From: Opitutia bacterium
GTDB lineage: Bacteria > Verrucomicrobiota > Verrucomicrobiia > Opitutales > Opitutaceae
NCBI GenBank assembly: GCA_003157575.1
Contig: PMKA01000541.1
Coordinates: forward strand, 1-14,470
Direction: 5' to 3'
DNA: 14,470 bases
A program made the position numbers and the translations under genes. Below, one piece after another: positions 7,154 to 13,560 of the stretch (positions are counted from its first letter, which is position 1; each line of letters starts with the position of its first letter). The notes below the pieces were generated by a model that saw only the letters and a program-made list of their open reading frames with translations, had not been told where the DNA came from and did no database searches.

Positions 7154-8454
7154 GGTGAGGAAAGCGGGCGATCCGCAGCGGGCGCGGTTTTCCCGGAGGG
7201 CCGTGCGCGGGCGAACATCCGCAGCAGAATTGTGATAACCGCAACAGTGATTCCGAGGGCGATCAGATCCCCGCCCGGATTGAGGCCGAATTGGGTCAAG
7301 ACCCAGAGGTAGGCGGCGCCGGCGGCCATTCCCATGTAGTCGGTGAAATTCTGGATCGATACCGTCTTGCCCAGCTTCGTCGGATCGGTCTCCGACTGGA
7401 GGGCTGCGTTGAGCGGCACCACGAGCAGGCCGGACGCCGCACCGGTGATGACGAGCACGACAACCACAGGGGCGAGCCCGAAGGCGCCGCCGAGCAGGCC
7501 AAGCCCCGCGAGCCCCACAGCCATCATGAGCGCATACCTCCGCGTCCAGGAAAGGTCCCCCGTCTTGTGCAGCTGTCCGGCGAGGACCGCCCCCGCGACG
7601 ATTCCCGCCACCATGCCGACCTTGAGGAGCACCAGCTTGAGATTGGTGACGTGGGTGATCCCGGCCTGCACAAACACGGCCAGGCCCCACCCCTGCAATG
7701 CGGATTTGAGGGTCGATCCCGCGAACCAGAAAAGCGCGGAGCCGAGCAGGATGCGCCCGAGCCGCGGGCTGCGGACGATCGTCAGGAAGCTGGCGCCGAA
7801 CTCTGAAACGCTGCGGCGCAGGGAGGCGTCGGGATTGCACGGCGTCCGCACCATCGCCGCGTTGCACACGTAGGCGGCCGCGTAGAGGGCGAGGCTCGTG
7901 ACGTAGCAGACCGGCAGCGAAAGCGTATGGTCGTAGAGGACGCCGCCGCCGCCCAGCCCGGCCACGATCGCGACCAGCGTCAGCATCTCGACCGTGCCGT
8001 TCGCCTTGACGAGGCGCCCGGCCGGAAGGATCTCGGGGAGAATGCCGTATTTGGCCGGGGAATACACGCAGGCGCCGATTCCCACGGCGCAGTAGCCGGC
8101 GACCTGGAGAAGATGGCCGGCGGCGCCGCCGGAAACGGAGACGCCCAGCAATCCGACCGACGCACCGGCAAACTTGATGAGATTGCCGCCGCCCAGCCCC
8201 CGCGTCTTCGGCATCCGGTCGTTGAGGAACCCGGCCAGCGGCGCGAGGACGATGAACGGCACGCTGAACACGAGGCTGAAAAGCGCGTTCTCCCCGTTGA
8301 CCGCAGCCTCGGTGATCCGGCCCGAATTGAGCGCGTAGGTGAGCGGGCCGAGGATGGCCGCGAGGAGAAAGTTGTCGCCGAACGCTCCGAGAAACTGCCC
8401 GGCAAGCAGCAGCGGATAGTTGCGGCGGGAGGAAGGCTCGGGGGTTGGTGTCAT
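7150..8454 (-). CDS. lplT: Lysophospholipid transporter LplT (MFS)
   Basis: A 434-residue, 12-helix major-facilitator protein. Signature stretches match LplT: AGQFLGAFGDNFLLA near the N-terminus, the loop FLNDRMPKTRG, GIGACVYSPAKYGILPE with RLVKANGTVEM, and GLLVVPLNAALQ in the C-terminal half. LplT flips lysophospholipids across the inner membrane so that Aas can re-acylate them; in E. coli lplT and aas are adjacent in the same order. Here both junctions are four-base ATGA overlaps, with marR upstream (8454-8451) and aas downstream (7153-7150), so the three should be made from one message. ATG 8454 was chosen over an upstream in-frame start at 8550, because the extra 32 residues are Arg-rich shadow of marR. 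It is slightly longer than the E. coli protein (397). Confidence 0.93.
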   Translation of the reverse strand: MTPTPEPSSRRNYPLLLAGQFLGAFGDNFLLAAILGPLTYALNSGRITEAAVNGENALFSLVFSVPFIVLAPLAGFLNDRMPKTRGLGGGNLIKFAGASVGLLGVSVSGGAAGHLLQVAGYCAVGIGACVYSPAKYGILPEILPAGRLVKANGTVEMLTLVAIVAGLGGGGVLYDHTLSLPVCYVTSLALYAAAYVCNAAMVRTPCNPDASLRRSVSEFGASFLTIVRSPRLGRILLGSALFWFAGSTLKSALQGWGLAVFVQAGITHVTNLKLVLLKVGMVAGIVAGAVLAGQLHKTGDLSWTRRYALMMAVGLAGLGLLGGAFGLAPVVVVLVITGAASGLLVVPLNAALQSETDPTKLGKTVSIQNFTDYMGMAAGAAYLWVLTQFGLNPGGDLIALGITVAVITILLRMFARARPSGKTAPAADRPLSSP

Positions 8455-8882
8455 GGGAGGCCTGCAGATTCTTCGATCAACGTCTGCAAAACCCCGTCCG
8501 CGGCCGCGCACTCGGCCCGGTTCAGCCGCCCGGCAAGCGTCGCAAGACATCTCTCGTAATCGCGATGGGCGCCACGCCAGGCCTTCCGCCCCTTGGCGCT
8601 CAGTCCGACGATGTACTGGCGGCGGTCGGCAGCGTTCTCCATCTCCGTGAGCAGGCCCTCCTTCTTCATCCGCCTGAGCAGCCCGGTGACGTTGGAGGGA
8701 TCGACGATCAGGGCGGTGGCGAGGTCCGAGGCCCGCATCCCGGCCGGCTGGTCCGACAGGAGATTGAGCACGTTGAACCTCGCCGGAGTGAGCCCGTGGG
8801 GCTTGAAGACACGGGCGGCGGCCTTTTCCAGCGACCGGGCCGCCGCGATGACCTGGAATACGGTGTGCATGGCCGGGAGCAT
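8451..8882 (-). CDS. MarR-family transcriptional regulator of the lplT-aas operon
   Basis: A 143-residue dimeric winged-helix repressor of usual MarR length. The DNA-binding part runs from LTPARFNVLNLL (31-42) through LATALIVDPSNVTGLLRRMKKEGLL (54-78, recognition helix about 61-73) to the wing NAADRRQYIVGLSAKGR (83-99, with the conserved D-x-R). Helices at both ends form the dimer interface. It is first in an operon with lplT and aas, and its stop overlaps the lplT start. Two palindromes 11 bases upstream of its start are the likely operator, so it probably represses itself and the two lipid genes until a ligand binds; a free fatty acid or lysolipid is a reasonable guess but not shown. Start 8882 has a weak AGG ahead of it; Met5 (8870) is an alternative. 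Confidence 0.9.
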   Translation of the reverse strand: MLPAMHTVFQVIAAARSLEKAAARVFKPHGLTPARFNVLNLLSDQPAGMRASDLATALIVDPSNVTGLLRRMKKEGLLTEMENAADRRQYIVGLSAKGRKAWRGAHRDYERCLATLAGRLNRAECAAADGVLQTLIEESAGLP

Positions 8883-8893
8883 CGGCCTGTTAC

Positions 8894-8925
8894 TTGATAT
8901 GTCAACCTTTTATTTGACATGTCAA
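8894..8925 (-). promoter_or_regulatory. Probable double MarR operator and promoter region
   Basis: Two 12-bp palindromes stand 20 bp apart, about two helical turns: TTGATATGTCAA (8894-8905, one mismatch from perfect symmetry) and TTGACATGTCAA (8914-8925, perfect). They are AT-rich in a GC-rich surrounding and lie 11 bases ahead of the marR start. Symmetric sites of this size, spaced on one face of the helix, fit two MarR dimers. The minus-strand TTGACA at 8925-8920 could also be a -35 box, which would let binding block RNA polymerase; the -10 at the matching distance (ACATAT, 8902-8897) is poor, so the exact promoter is uncertain. Confidence 0.75.
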
Positions 8926-9353
8926 CTATTAGCTCCGGTCCCGGCCGTGCGCCGCGCGCCGTCATGGAGAACCAGGCCGGCGCAGGCCCGCCGCTCAGCC
9001 GCGGACATCCGCCATGTGCCGGGCGACGCACCGGCCGCAGGCGCCGGGCGGCCCCTGGCGGCGGCGTTCGCGGAACCGCCGGGCCCGTCGACGGACAGGG
9101 TCACGTGGATGCCTCCGAGGCGGACCAGGTCCCCGGCGAAATTCGCGAGCCGGGTTCCGTTCGAGTCGATTGAGACGAACATCCCGGGGCCATGGAGGTG
9201 TTCGAGCAGCCGGACGATCCCGGGGAACAGGAACGGCTCCCCTCCTCCCCGTAGTGCGCAGCCCCGGTCCGCGCCTTCATCACCGCGTTCAAGCGGGCAT
9301 TCGGCCGCACACCGCTTGCCTGCCGTCATGAGCACCGTTGACAGTCCTCCCAT
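8922..9353 (-). pseudogene. Remnant of a radical-SAM enzyme gene
   Basis: On the minus strand from ATG 9353 the frame reads LMTAGKRCAAECPLERGDEG and then LRGGGEPFLFPGIVRLLE, MFVSIDSNGTRLANFAGDLV and GIHVTLSVDGP (to about 9081). This is the order of a radical-SAM core: a Cys cluster, the GGEP motif that contacts the SAM methionine, the SIDSNGT strand and LSVDGP. But the cluster is CxxxCxxE, lacking the third iron-sulfur Cys; only about 15 residues separate it from GGEP where 30-40 are normal; and after VDGP the frame turns into Ala/Arg-rich sequence with no family look, ending at a TGA inside the marR operator. The rest of the barrel is missing, so a dead, internally deleted and truncated gene is the best reading. 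The open frame upstream to 9710 is antisense to the next gene. Confidence 0.65.
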
Positions 9354-9392
9354 CCGGACGGCGCGTTGACCTGGACGGCGGAACCGGCTTGA

Positions 9393-9437
9393 GTCCGTCC
9401 ACCGTCTTTCGACACCGGGTGCGAATCCGGGACGGAC
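9393..9437 (+). other. Stem-loop just upstream of the membrane protein gene
   Basis: GTCCGTCC (9393-9400) pairs perfectly with GGACGGAC (9430-9437), enclosing a 29-base region that itself can form CCGG-GTGCGAAT-CCGG. The structure ends seven bases before ATG 9445, so it would cover the ribosome-binding region. It may control translation. The inner part resembles a fragment of the cobalamin riboswitch core (GGTGCGAATCCGG), but the other conserved parts of that riboswitch are not seen. Confidence 0.35.
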
Positions 9438-9444
9438 CGAAGAT

Positions 9445-10548
9445 ATGAACGAGCGCCATTTCCAGCCCGCCGTCATCCGCCATCTTTTTCTGCTCGGGTT
9501 GAACGCGGCGTTGACGCTCGCCTTTGACGCCTCCGTCGCCTCGCTCGCCGGAAGCATCATCAGCGGCGAGGATGAGGGCGCCGCCCTGCTGATCGTTCTT
9601 GCGCTGGCGGCGGTGACGGCGTTGCTCCTGTGGCTGGCGACCGCGGCGCTGCTGCGGCGCCTGACCCTGTTCTGCCGGACTCCGGAGTTGAGCCTGTCCT
9701 CGGACGGCATCCACGTGCGGTGTTATCGGCATGGTTTCCGCGTCCTTTTCACGCCGTGGTTTCCCTGGCAGGAACAGAGGATTGCCTGGACCGATTTCCG
9801 CGGGTGCCGGATTCACCAGGTGCTCTTTTATGACGTCCTCCCTGTGAGGAAGAGCCTGTTCCTCGAATCAAGCGGGCCGGTTGTGGAGATCACATGGGGA
9901 ATGTTCCGGCACAGCGTTGCGCGTCTCCAGGCCGAGATCCTCGATTACCATCAGCTCGAAGTGTTGAGGCCGGCGGGCGAATCCGCACGAGTGCCTGAAT
10001 TCCTTGGACTGCTTTTCCGGACTCCGCTGGTGTTTTCAGGCCCGCGCCTGGGCCGCTCGGAGGTTCCCGGGACAATTCTCGCGCTCGTGGCGGCCGGTGT
10101 CCTTTTCTGCCTGCACTTCCGGGAGTTCGGTCTGGCGACCGCCCTTGCAGCCTATCTTTCTCTCGCGGGCCTGGCAATCGGCGGGGGCGCCGCCGTCCTT
10201 TCGCGATGGATTCGCAAAACACGGTTCATCCGGCTCAACAGCGAGGGGCTCTCAGTGGGGCCGGACGTCGAGACGGCCTGTCTGATTCCGTGGGCCGAGC
10301 TGGCGCTGGTTCGTGTGCATGCCGCGGGCGGCACGCCCTCGTCGCTCACAAGCATCGAGCTGCGACGGCGCGATGGCACCGCGGTCATCATCCGTTCTTT
10401 CCCCGAGGCGGCGCGCCTCGCTGCAATCATCGATCCGCCGGCGGACCTTGTGCGCCAGGCCTGGCGACTGATCCGGGAGGGACAGGACCCGGTGGCGGCC
10501 GCACGCGCCGCAGGGCTGTCGGATGGTCAGCCGGAGATTGGGAACTGA
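9445..10548 (+). CDS. Membrane protein with duplicated TM-hairpin plus PH-like halves, function unknown
   Basis: A 367-residue protein that I cannot assign to a named family. It reads as two similar halves. Each has a pair of hydrophobic helices (about 11-37 with 45-70, and about 208-222 with 227-250) followed by a soluble beta-rich segment of similar plan: LSLSSDGIHVRC...PWQEQRIAWTDFRGCRI...LFLESSGPVVEITW in the first, IRLNSEGLSVGP...ACLIPWAELALVRV...SIELRRRDGTAVIIRSF in the second. The L.S[DE]G[IL].V...IPW.[ED]...V pattern with a following helix is typical of bacterial PH-like (bPH) domains, so a tandem membrane-anchored PH-like protein is a fair guess. No catalytic motif is visible. The start at 9445 follows a stem-loop and lacks a good Shine-Dalgarno. 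It ends nine bases before a strong hairpin and converges on the lipoprotein operon. Confidence 0.75.
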   Translation: MNERHFQPAVIRHLFLLGLNAALTLAFDASVASLAGSIISGEDEGAALLIVLALAAVTALLLWLATAALLRRLTLFCRTPELSLSSDGIHVRCYRHGFRVLFTPWFPWQEQRIAWTDFRGCRIHQVLFYDVLPVRKSLFLESSGPVVEITWGMFRHSVARLQAEILDYHQLEVLRPAGESARVPEFLGLLFRTPLVFSGPRLGRSEVPGTILALVAAGVLFCLHFREFGLATALAAYLSLAGLAIGGGAAVLSRWIRKTRFIRLNSEGLSVGPDVETACLIPWAELALVRVHAAGGTPSSLTSIELRRRDGTAVIIRSFPEAARLAAIIDPPADLVRQAWRLIREGQDPVAAARAAGLSDGQPEIGN

Positions 10549-10556
10549 AGAGGGAT

Positions 10557-10599
10557 GGCTTCGTCGACAGGCTCCTTGCGGAGATGTCGCAACGAAGCC
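10557..10599. terminator. Shared hairpin between convergent genes
   Basis: GGCTTCGT (10557-10564) pairs with ACGAAGCC (10592-10599), continued by CGACA/TGTCG (10565-10569 with 10585-10589) with a two-base bulge, and capped by CTCC-TTGC-GGAG (10572-10583). The total is 17 base pairs. It lies in the 78-base gap between the stops of the membrane protein gene and the ankyrin lipoprotein gene and can form in either transcript. There is no T-run on either side, so it is a transcript end or stability element rather than a textbook intrinsic terminator. Confidence 0.6.
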
Positions 10600-10626
10600 C
10601 AAACCACCACCATTCACAGCACGGGG

Positions 10627-11544
10627 TCAGCGGTTCCGATTGGCGATCTCTTCCTTGAGCGCGGCGAGGATGGGTTTGAGAATCTCGATGCGCTCGCGGT
10701 AGCAGATTGAGAGGCCGCGGAGTTCGTCGAGCTGCTGCGGATCGCCGTTCGCCGCCGCCTGCTGGGCCTTGTCCTTGGCGACTTCGCTCGCGTGGTTCAG
10801 GCCCAAAATAGTCTGTTCGAGGCGAACACAGAGAGCGGTGAGTTCGGCCGACGTGCCGTCGTGCAAAATCCCCGGCAGATCCCGGGCCTTGGCGACAATG
10901 ATCGCATCGTTGCTTTTACTGGCCATATTCGCCGAGGAATCGGCGACGACCAACAGATCAAGGAGCCTGGCCTTCGGCAGGGCAGCGATCAGGGGTTCCT
11001 CCCGCTGCCTGGTGCGTTCTCGCTCGGCCGACTCGATCAACGGCGGGATCTCAGGATGTCCTTGTTTGAGTGCCCATTCGGCCGCCGTGCCACCGCCATG
11101 ATATGAGGGGCCAGCCGGGGTGCCAACCACCCTCGTCTCAGCCCCCCGCTCCAACAGCAACTGGACACAGGTGGCGTGGCCTTCCGCCGCGGCACTTATC
11201 AGGGCCGTCCATCCGTCGGAACTTCTGGCGTTGATGTCGGCTCCCTTGTCCAGCAACAGCCGGACGCACTCGATATTGCCATAATGCGCGGCCCACGGCA
11301 GTGCCCGCGAGTCAGGATCGGCACCTCGGGCCAGCAAAAGCCGGACACACTCGGTACGGTTGTTGGCGACCGCCCACCCCAAAGCGTCATCCCTGGCGTT
11401 CTTGTCGGCTCCGTTGTCCAGCGCCTGCTGGAGCGCGGCGACCTCACCAAGAGCAGCTGCGTCCTGCAGCGAATACGTCGTACAGCCGGTCAATAATAGA
11501 ACCGTGGCGGCGAGGGCGTGGATGCAGATATTGGTTTGGTTCAT
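10627..11544 (-). CDS. Ankyrin-repeat lipoprotein, copy 1, with shared C-terminal module
   Basis: A 305-residue lipoprotein. The signal peptide ends in the lipobox LLTGC (Cys21). Residues about 26-175 are four to five ankyrin repeats, recognised by ECVRLLLARGADPD, ECVRLLLDKGADINARSSDGWTALISAA and TCVQLLLERGAET; the last part (AEWALKQGHPEIPPLI) is a decayed repeat. From about 184 to the end is a helical module shared with the next two genes upstream: LTALCVRLEQTILGLNH, then AKDKAQQ, DELRGLSICYRERIEILKP and ALKEEIANR. Ankyrin repeats bind proteins; the partner is unknown, and lipid anchoring places it in the envelope. It is last in a four-gene run, 53 bases after copy 2. Met at 11544 was chosen for the signal peptide; the frame stays open to 11802 only as shadow of copy 2. 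Confidence 0.85.
   Translation of the reverse strand: MNQTNICIHALAATVLLLTGCTTYSLQDAAALGEVAALQQALDNGADKNARDDALGWAVANNRTECVRLLLARGADPDSRALPWAAHYGNIECVRLLLDKGADINARSSDGWTALISAAAEGHATCVQLLLERGAETRVVGTPAGPSYHGGGTAAEWALKQGHPEIPPLIESAERERTRQREEPLIAALPKARLLDLLVVADSSANMASKSNDAIIVAKARDLPGILHDGTSAELTALCVRLEQTILGLNHASEVAKDKAQQAAANGDPQQLDELRGLSICYRERIEILKPILAALKEEIANRNR
10646..10787. repeat. 142-bp perfect direct repeat, copy A (C-terminal module DNA)
   Basis: This stretch, coding for about residues 252-299 of ankyrin lipoprotein copy 1, is identical base for base to 11617-11758 in copy 2, an offset of 971 bases. Sequence on either side is similar but diverged. Perfect identity confined to one block points to recent duplication or gene conversion. 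Confidence 0.85.
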
Positions 11545-11615
11545 GGGAAGGAAGATAGGCAGATTGGCACGTCCCGGAGGCGTTTTGGCTTCGATGGCTA
11601 CCGTCCGCGGTTGGC
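11541..11615. repeat. Duplicated junction (gene end, 53-base spacer, next start), copy A
   Basis: The last codons of copy 2, the 53-base spacer and the start codon of copy 1 align without gaps to 12467-12541, the junction between the third lipoprotein gene and copy 2. A central run of about 25 bases (GGCAGATTGGCACGTCCCGG and the next few) is identical. The duplication unit therefore included the untranslated leader as well as the gene. Confidence 0.7.
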
Positions 11616-12470
11616 AATCTCTTCCTTGAGCGCGGCGAGGATGGGTTTGAGAATCTCGATGCGCTCGCGGTAGCAGATTGAGAGGCCGCGGAGTTCGTCG
11701 AGCTGCTGCGGATCGCCGTTCGCCGCCGCCTGCTGGGCCTTGTCCTTGGCGACTTCGCACTCGTGGTTCAGGCCCAAAATAGTCTGTTCGAGGCAGACGC
11801 AAAGAGCAGTGAGATCAGCCGACGTGTCGTCATGCAAGAGCTTTGGCAGATCCCGGGTCTTGGCCGCAATGATTGCATCGTTGCGTGCACGGGCGAGACT
11901 CACTGAGGGATCCGCGGTGCTCAAAAGCTCGGGCAGGCTGGCCTTTGCCAAGGCCGCGATAAAAGGCGCCTCACGGAGCCTGGTTTGTTCGCGGGCGTAT
12001 TCCTGGAAAATGGTCACGATTTCAGGGTGTCCGCACGACTTGGCGCGCTCCATTGCAGTCAAGTCAGCGCGTTTCTCGATTCCTCCGTCAATATAATAGA
12101 ATACAGCCCGCTGCTCGGTCTTCGCACCCCGGGCAAGCAAAAGCCGGACGCATTCTGCTTGTCCATCTTCGGCCGCAATAATCAGAGCTGACTGCCATTT
12201 CCATGTAGTTGCGTTGATGTCCGCCCCCCGATCCAGCAGCAGCTTGAGGCATGAAGATTGGCCGCACCCGGCCGCAACCATCAGGGGCGTAAATTGGTCG
12301 GAATCTCTGGCATTTATATCCGCGCCACGATCCAGTAGTTGCTGCAGAGCAGCCAAATCACCGTTTCTTGCCGCTGTGTTCAACAACGGCGATGAGGACG
12401 TCGTCGCGCAGCCAGTCAATAATAGCACCGTGGCAGCAAGGGCGTGAATGAAGATCTTGGCTTGGTTCAT
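11598..12470 (-). CDS. Ankyrin-repeat lipoprotein, copy 2, with shared C-terminal module
   Basis: A 290-residue paralogue of the downstream gene. Its signal peptide is almost the same (FIHALAATVLLLTGC, Cys21) and is followed by a Ser-rich linker. Residues about 27-160 hold three clear ankyrin repeats (ALQQLLDRGADINARDSDQFTPLMVAA, CLKLLLDRGADINATTWKWQSALIIAA, ECVRLLLARGAKTEQ) and a partial one (AMERAKSCGHPEIVTIF). From about 169 comes the shared module, including LTALCVCLEQTILGLNHECE, AKDKAQQAAANGDPQQLDEL and YRERIEILKPILAALKEE. The module DNA is identical to copy 1 over a 142-base stretch, while the ankyrin part has diverged and looks lower in GC than the flanks. A 53-base spacer separates it from each neighbour, and the two spacers are homologous, which marks a tandem duplication. 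Confidence 0.87.
   Translation of the reverse strand: MNQAKIFIHALAATVLLLTGCATTSSSPLLNTAARNGDLAALQQLLDRGADINARDSDQFTPLMVAAGCGQSSCLKLLLDRGADINATTWKWQSALIIAAEDGQAECVRLLLARGAKTEQRAVFYYIDGGIEKRADLTAMERAKSCGHPEIVTIFQEYAREQTRLREAPFIAALAKASLPELLSTADPSVSLARARNDAIIAAKTRDLPKLLHDDTSADLTALCVCLEQTILGLNHECEVAKDKAQQAAANGDPQQLDELRGLSICYRERIEILKPILAALKEEIANRGR
11617..11758. repeat. 142-bp perfect direct repeat, copy B
   Basis: This is the second copy of the block at 10646-10787, inside ankyrin lipoprotein copy 2. The corresponding part of the third lipoprotein gene (about 12540-12690) is clearly related but differs at many, mostly synonymous-looking, positions, so copies A and B share the more recent history. 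Confidence 0.85.
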
Positions 12471-12541
12471 GGAAAAGAAGATGGGCAGATTGGCACGTCC
12501 CGGAGGCGGTCCAGCATAGATGGCTACCGCCCGCGGTTGGC
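12467..12541. repeat. Duplicated junction (gene end, 53-base spacer, next start), copy B
   Basis: This is the counterpart of 11541-11615. The equal spacer length (12471-12523 against 11545-11597) and colinear sequence show that the leader of copy 1 was inherited from the leader of copy 2 or the reverse. No good Shine-Dalgarno is present in either leader. Confidence 0.7.
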
Positions 12542-13471
12542 GATCTCCTCCTTGACGGCGGTGAGGATGGGTTTGAGCAGTTCGATGCGCTCGCGGTAAC
12601 TGATCGCAAGGCCGCGGAGCTCGTCGATCTGGCGTGCGTCGTCATTCGTTGCGGTTACCTGCTGAGCCTTGTCCTTGGCGACCTCGCACTCGTGGTTCAG
12701 GTCGAGGATGGCCTGCTCGATCTTGACGACGAGGGTGGTGAGTTCGTCGGTCTTCCAATTGCGAAGAATGTCCGGCAGCTGCTGGGTTTTGGCGGCGACG
12801 AGTGCGCGGTTTCTTTCGCGAGCCAGCGCCACCGTCTTTTCCGCCCCGACCAGCAGGTCCGCAAGGGTCGCCTTCTGGAAGGCCTCGGCCTGGGCGAGCG
12901 CCGTCTGCTGCTTTCTCTGGCTGATTTTTTCCTGCAGTTCGGTCGTCAGGTCCGCCTTGAGGTCGGTCATTATTTTCTGGAGGCCGCCCCTCGGATGGTA
13001 GGAGAACGCGCCCTGTCCGAGGGAGATCTCCCGGGACAGGACCGACAGTGGCTGTCCCGAGGCGCAGTCCGTGGTGTTCATTGTCACCCTGAGCCTGAAA
13101 TCGGAGGGCTTGGACTCCTCGCTCCGGATGACGATCCGGTAATCCGGCCGGGGGCCGTTGCCGGCGTGCACCTGGGTGAAGAGCCCCGAGTTGCTGATGT
13201 CGCTGTAGATGGTCTCGGCCATGGCTTGCTGCCAGTTGGCGAGCCCCTGGTCGGTGTCGAACAAGTGTTTAAAGGATCTCATCTCGGGAGTCATGGTGTC
13301 GGTCACCTCGACGACGGCACAGGCGTCGAACTGCACGGGCGAACGGGCGGGCTGGTATTCCAGTATTTCCCGCTTGATGGTGTCGGTGGACACGCATCCG
13401 GTGGACAGAAGCAGGGCAGCACCTGCGAAAACAGCGCTCAAGCAGAGGGCTCCAGGTTTGGGGATGTTCAT
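12524..13471 (-). CDS. Lipoprotein with unassigned N-terminal domain and the shared C-terminal module
   Basis: A 315-residue lipoprotein with lipobox LLSTGC (Cys26). Residues about 45-185 form an alpha/beta domain unlike the ankyrin part of its neighbours: CAVVEVTDTM, WQQAMAETIYSDISNSGLFTQV, RPDYRIVIRSEE, FRLRVTMNTTDCASGQPL, then a helical QKIMTDLKADLTTELQEKI. This strand-helix-strand order with a helix ending SGLF..V and a D[YF].I strand recalls envelope lipoproteins of the CsgG/LpoB/DUF4410 kind, but the match is only by plan. After a Gln/Ala linker, residues about 195-315 are the shared module (LVVKIEQAILDLNHECEVA, AKDKAQQ, DELRGLAISYRERIELLKP, VKEEIANRGR). Met at 13471 was chosen because it opens the signal peptide; the 31-residue extension to 13564 has no such feature. 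It starts 89 bases after the upstream gene ends. Confidence 0.83.
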   Translation of the reverse strand: MNIPKPGALCLSAVFAGAALLLSTGCVSTDTIKREILEYQPARSPVQFDACAVVEVTDTMTPEMRSFKHLFDTDQGLANWQQAMAETIYSDISNSGLFTQVHAGNGPRPDYRIVIRSEESKPSDFRLRVTMNTTDCASGQPLSVLSREISLGQGAFSYHPRGGLQKIMTDLKADLTTELQEKISQRKQQTALAQAEAFQKATLADLLVGAEKTVALARERNRALVAAKTQQLPDILRNWKTDELTTLVVKIEQAILDLNHECEVAKDKAQQVTATNDDARQIDELRGLAISYRERIELLKPILTAVKEEIANRGR

Positions 13472-13560
13472 GATGAGTATGGCTGGACGGTGGGGAGGCC
13501 GCGACCGGTCGCGTAACGAAAGGTGCAGGACGGAAGCGAGGGGCGGTGCGAAACCGGAGT

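Noticed and set aside
7154..7867. Upstream extension of the aas frame to 7867
   Set aside because: The extra residues are Arg/Gly/Pro-rich shadow of lplT; the family N-terminus begins at 7153, overlapping the lplT stop by four bases.
8455..8550. Upstream start for lplT at 8550
   Set aside because: The 32 added residues lie within marR and look like shadow; ATG 8454 gives the expected N-terminus and an ATGA overlap.
9411..9438. Possible 3' half of a tRNA (GTGCGAATCC followed by a GGACGGACC acceptor-like end)
   Set aside because: The T-loop is wrong in length and sequence, there is no CCA, and no D-arm or anticodon arm fits upstream.
9354..9710. N-terminal extension of the radical-SAM remnant frame to 9710
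   Set aside because: It is antisense to the membrane protein gene and shows no radical-SAM-like sequence before 9353.
10646..12690. Spaced direct repeats considered as a CRISPR-like array or mobile element ends
   Set aside because: The repeats are long, coding and spaced by whole genes, which fits tandem gene duplication; no short regular repeats, transposase or target duplications are seen.
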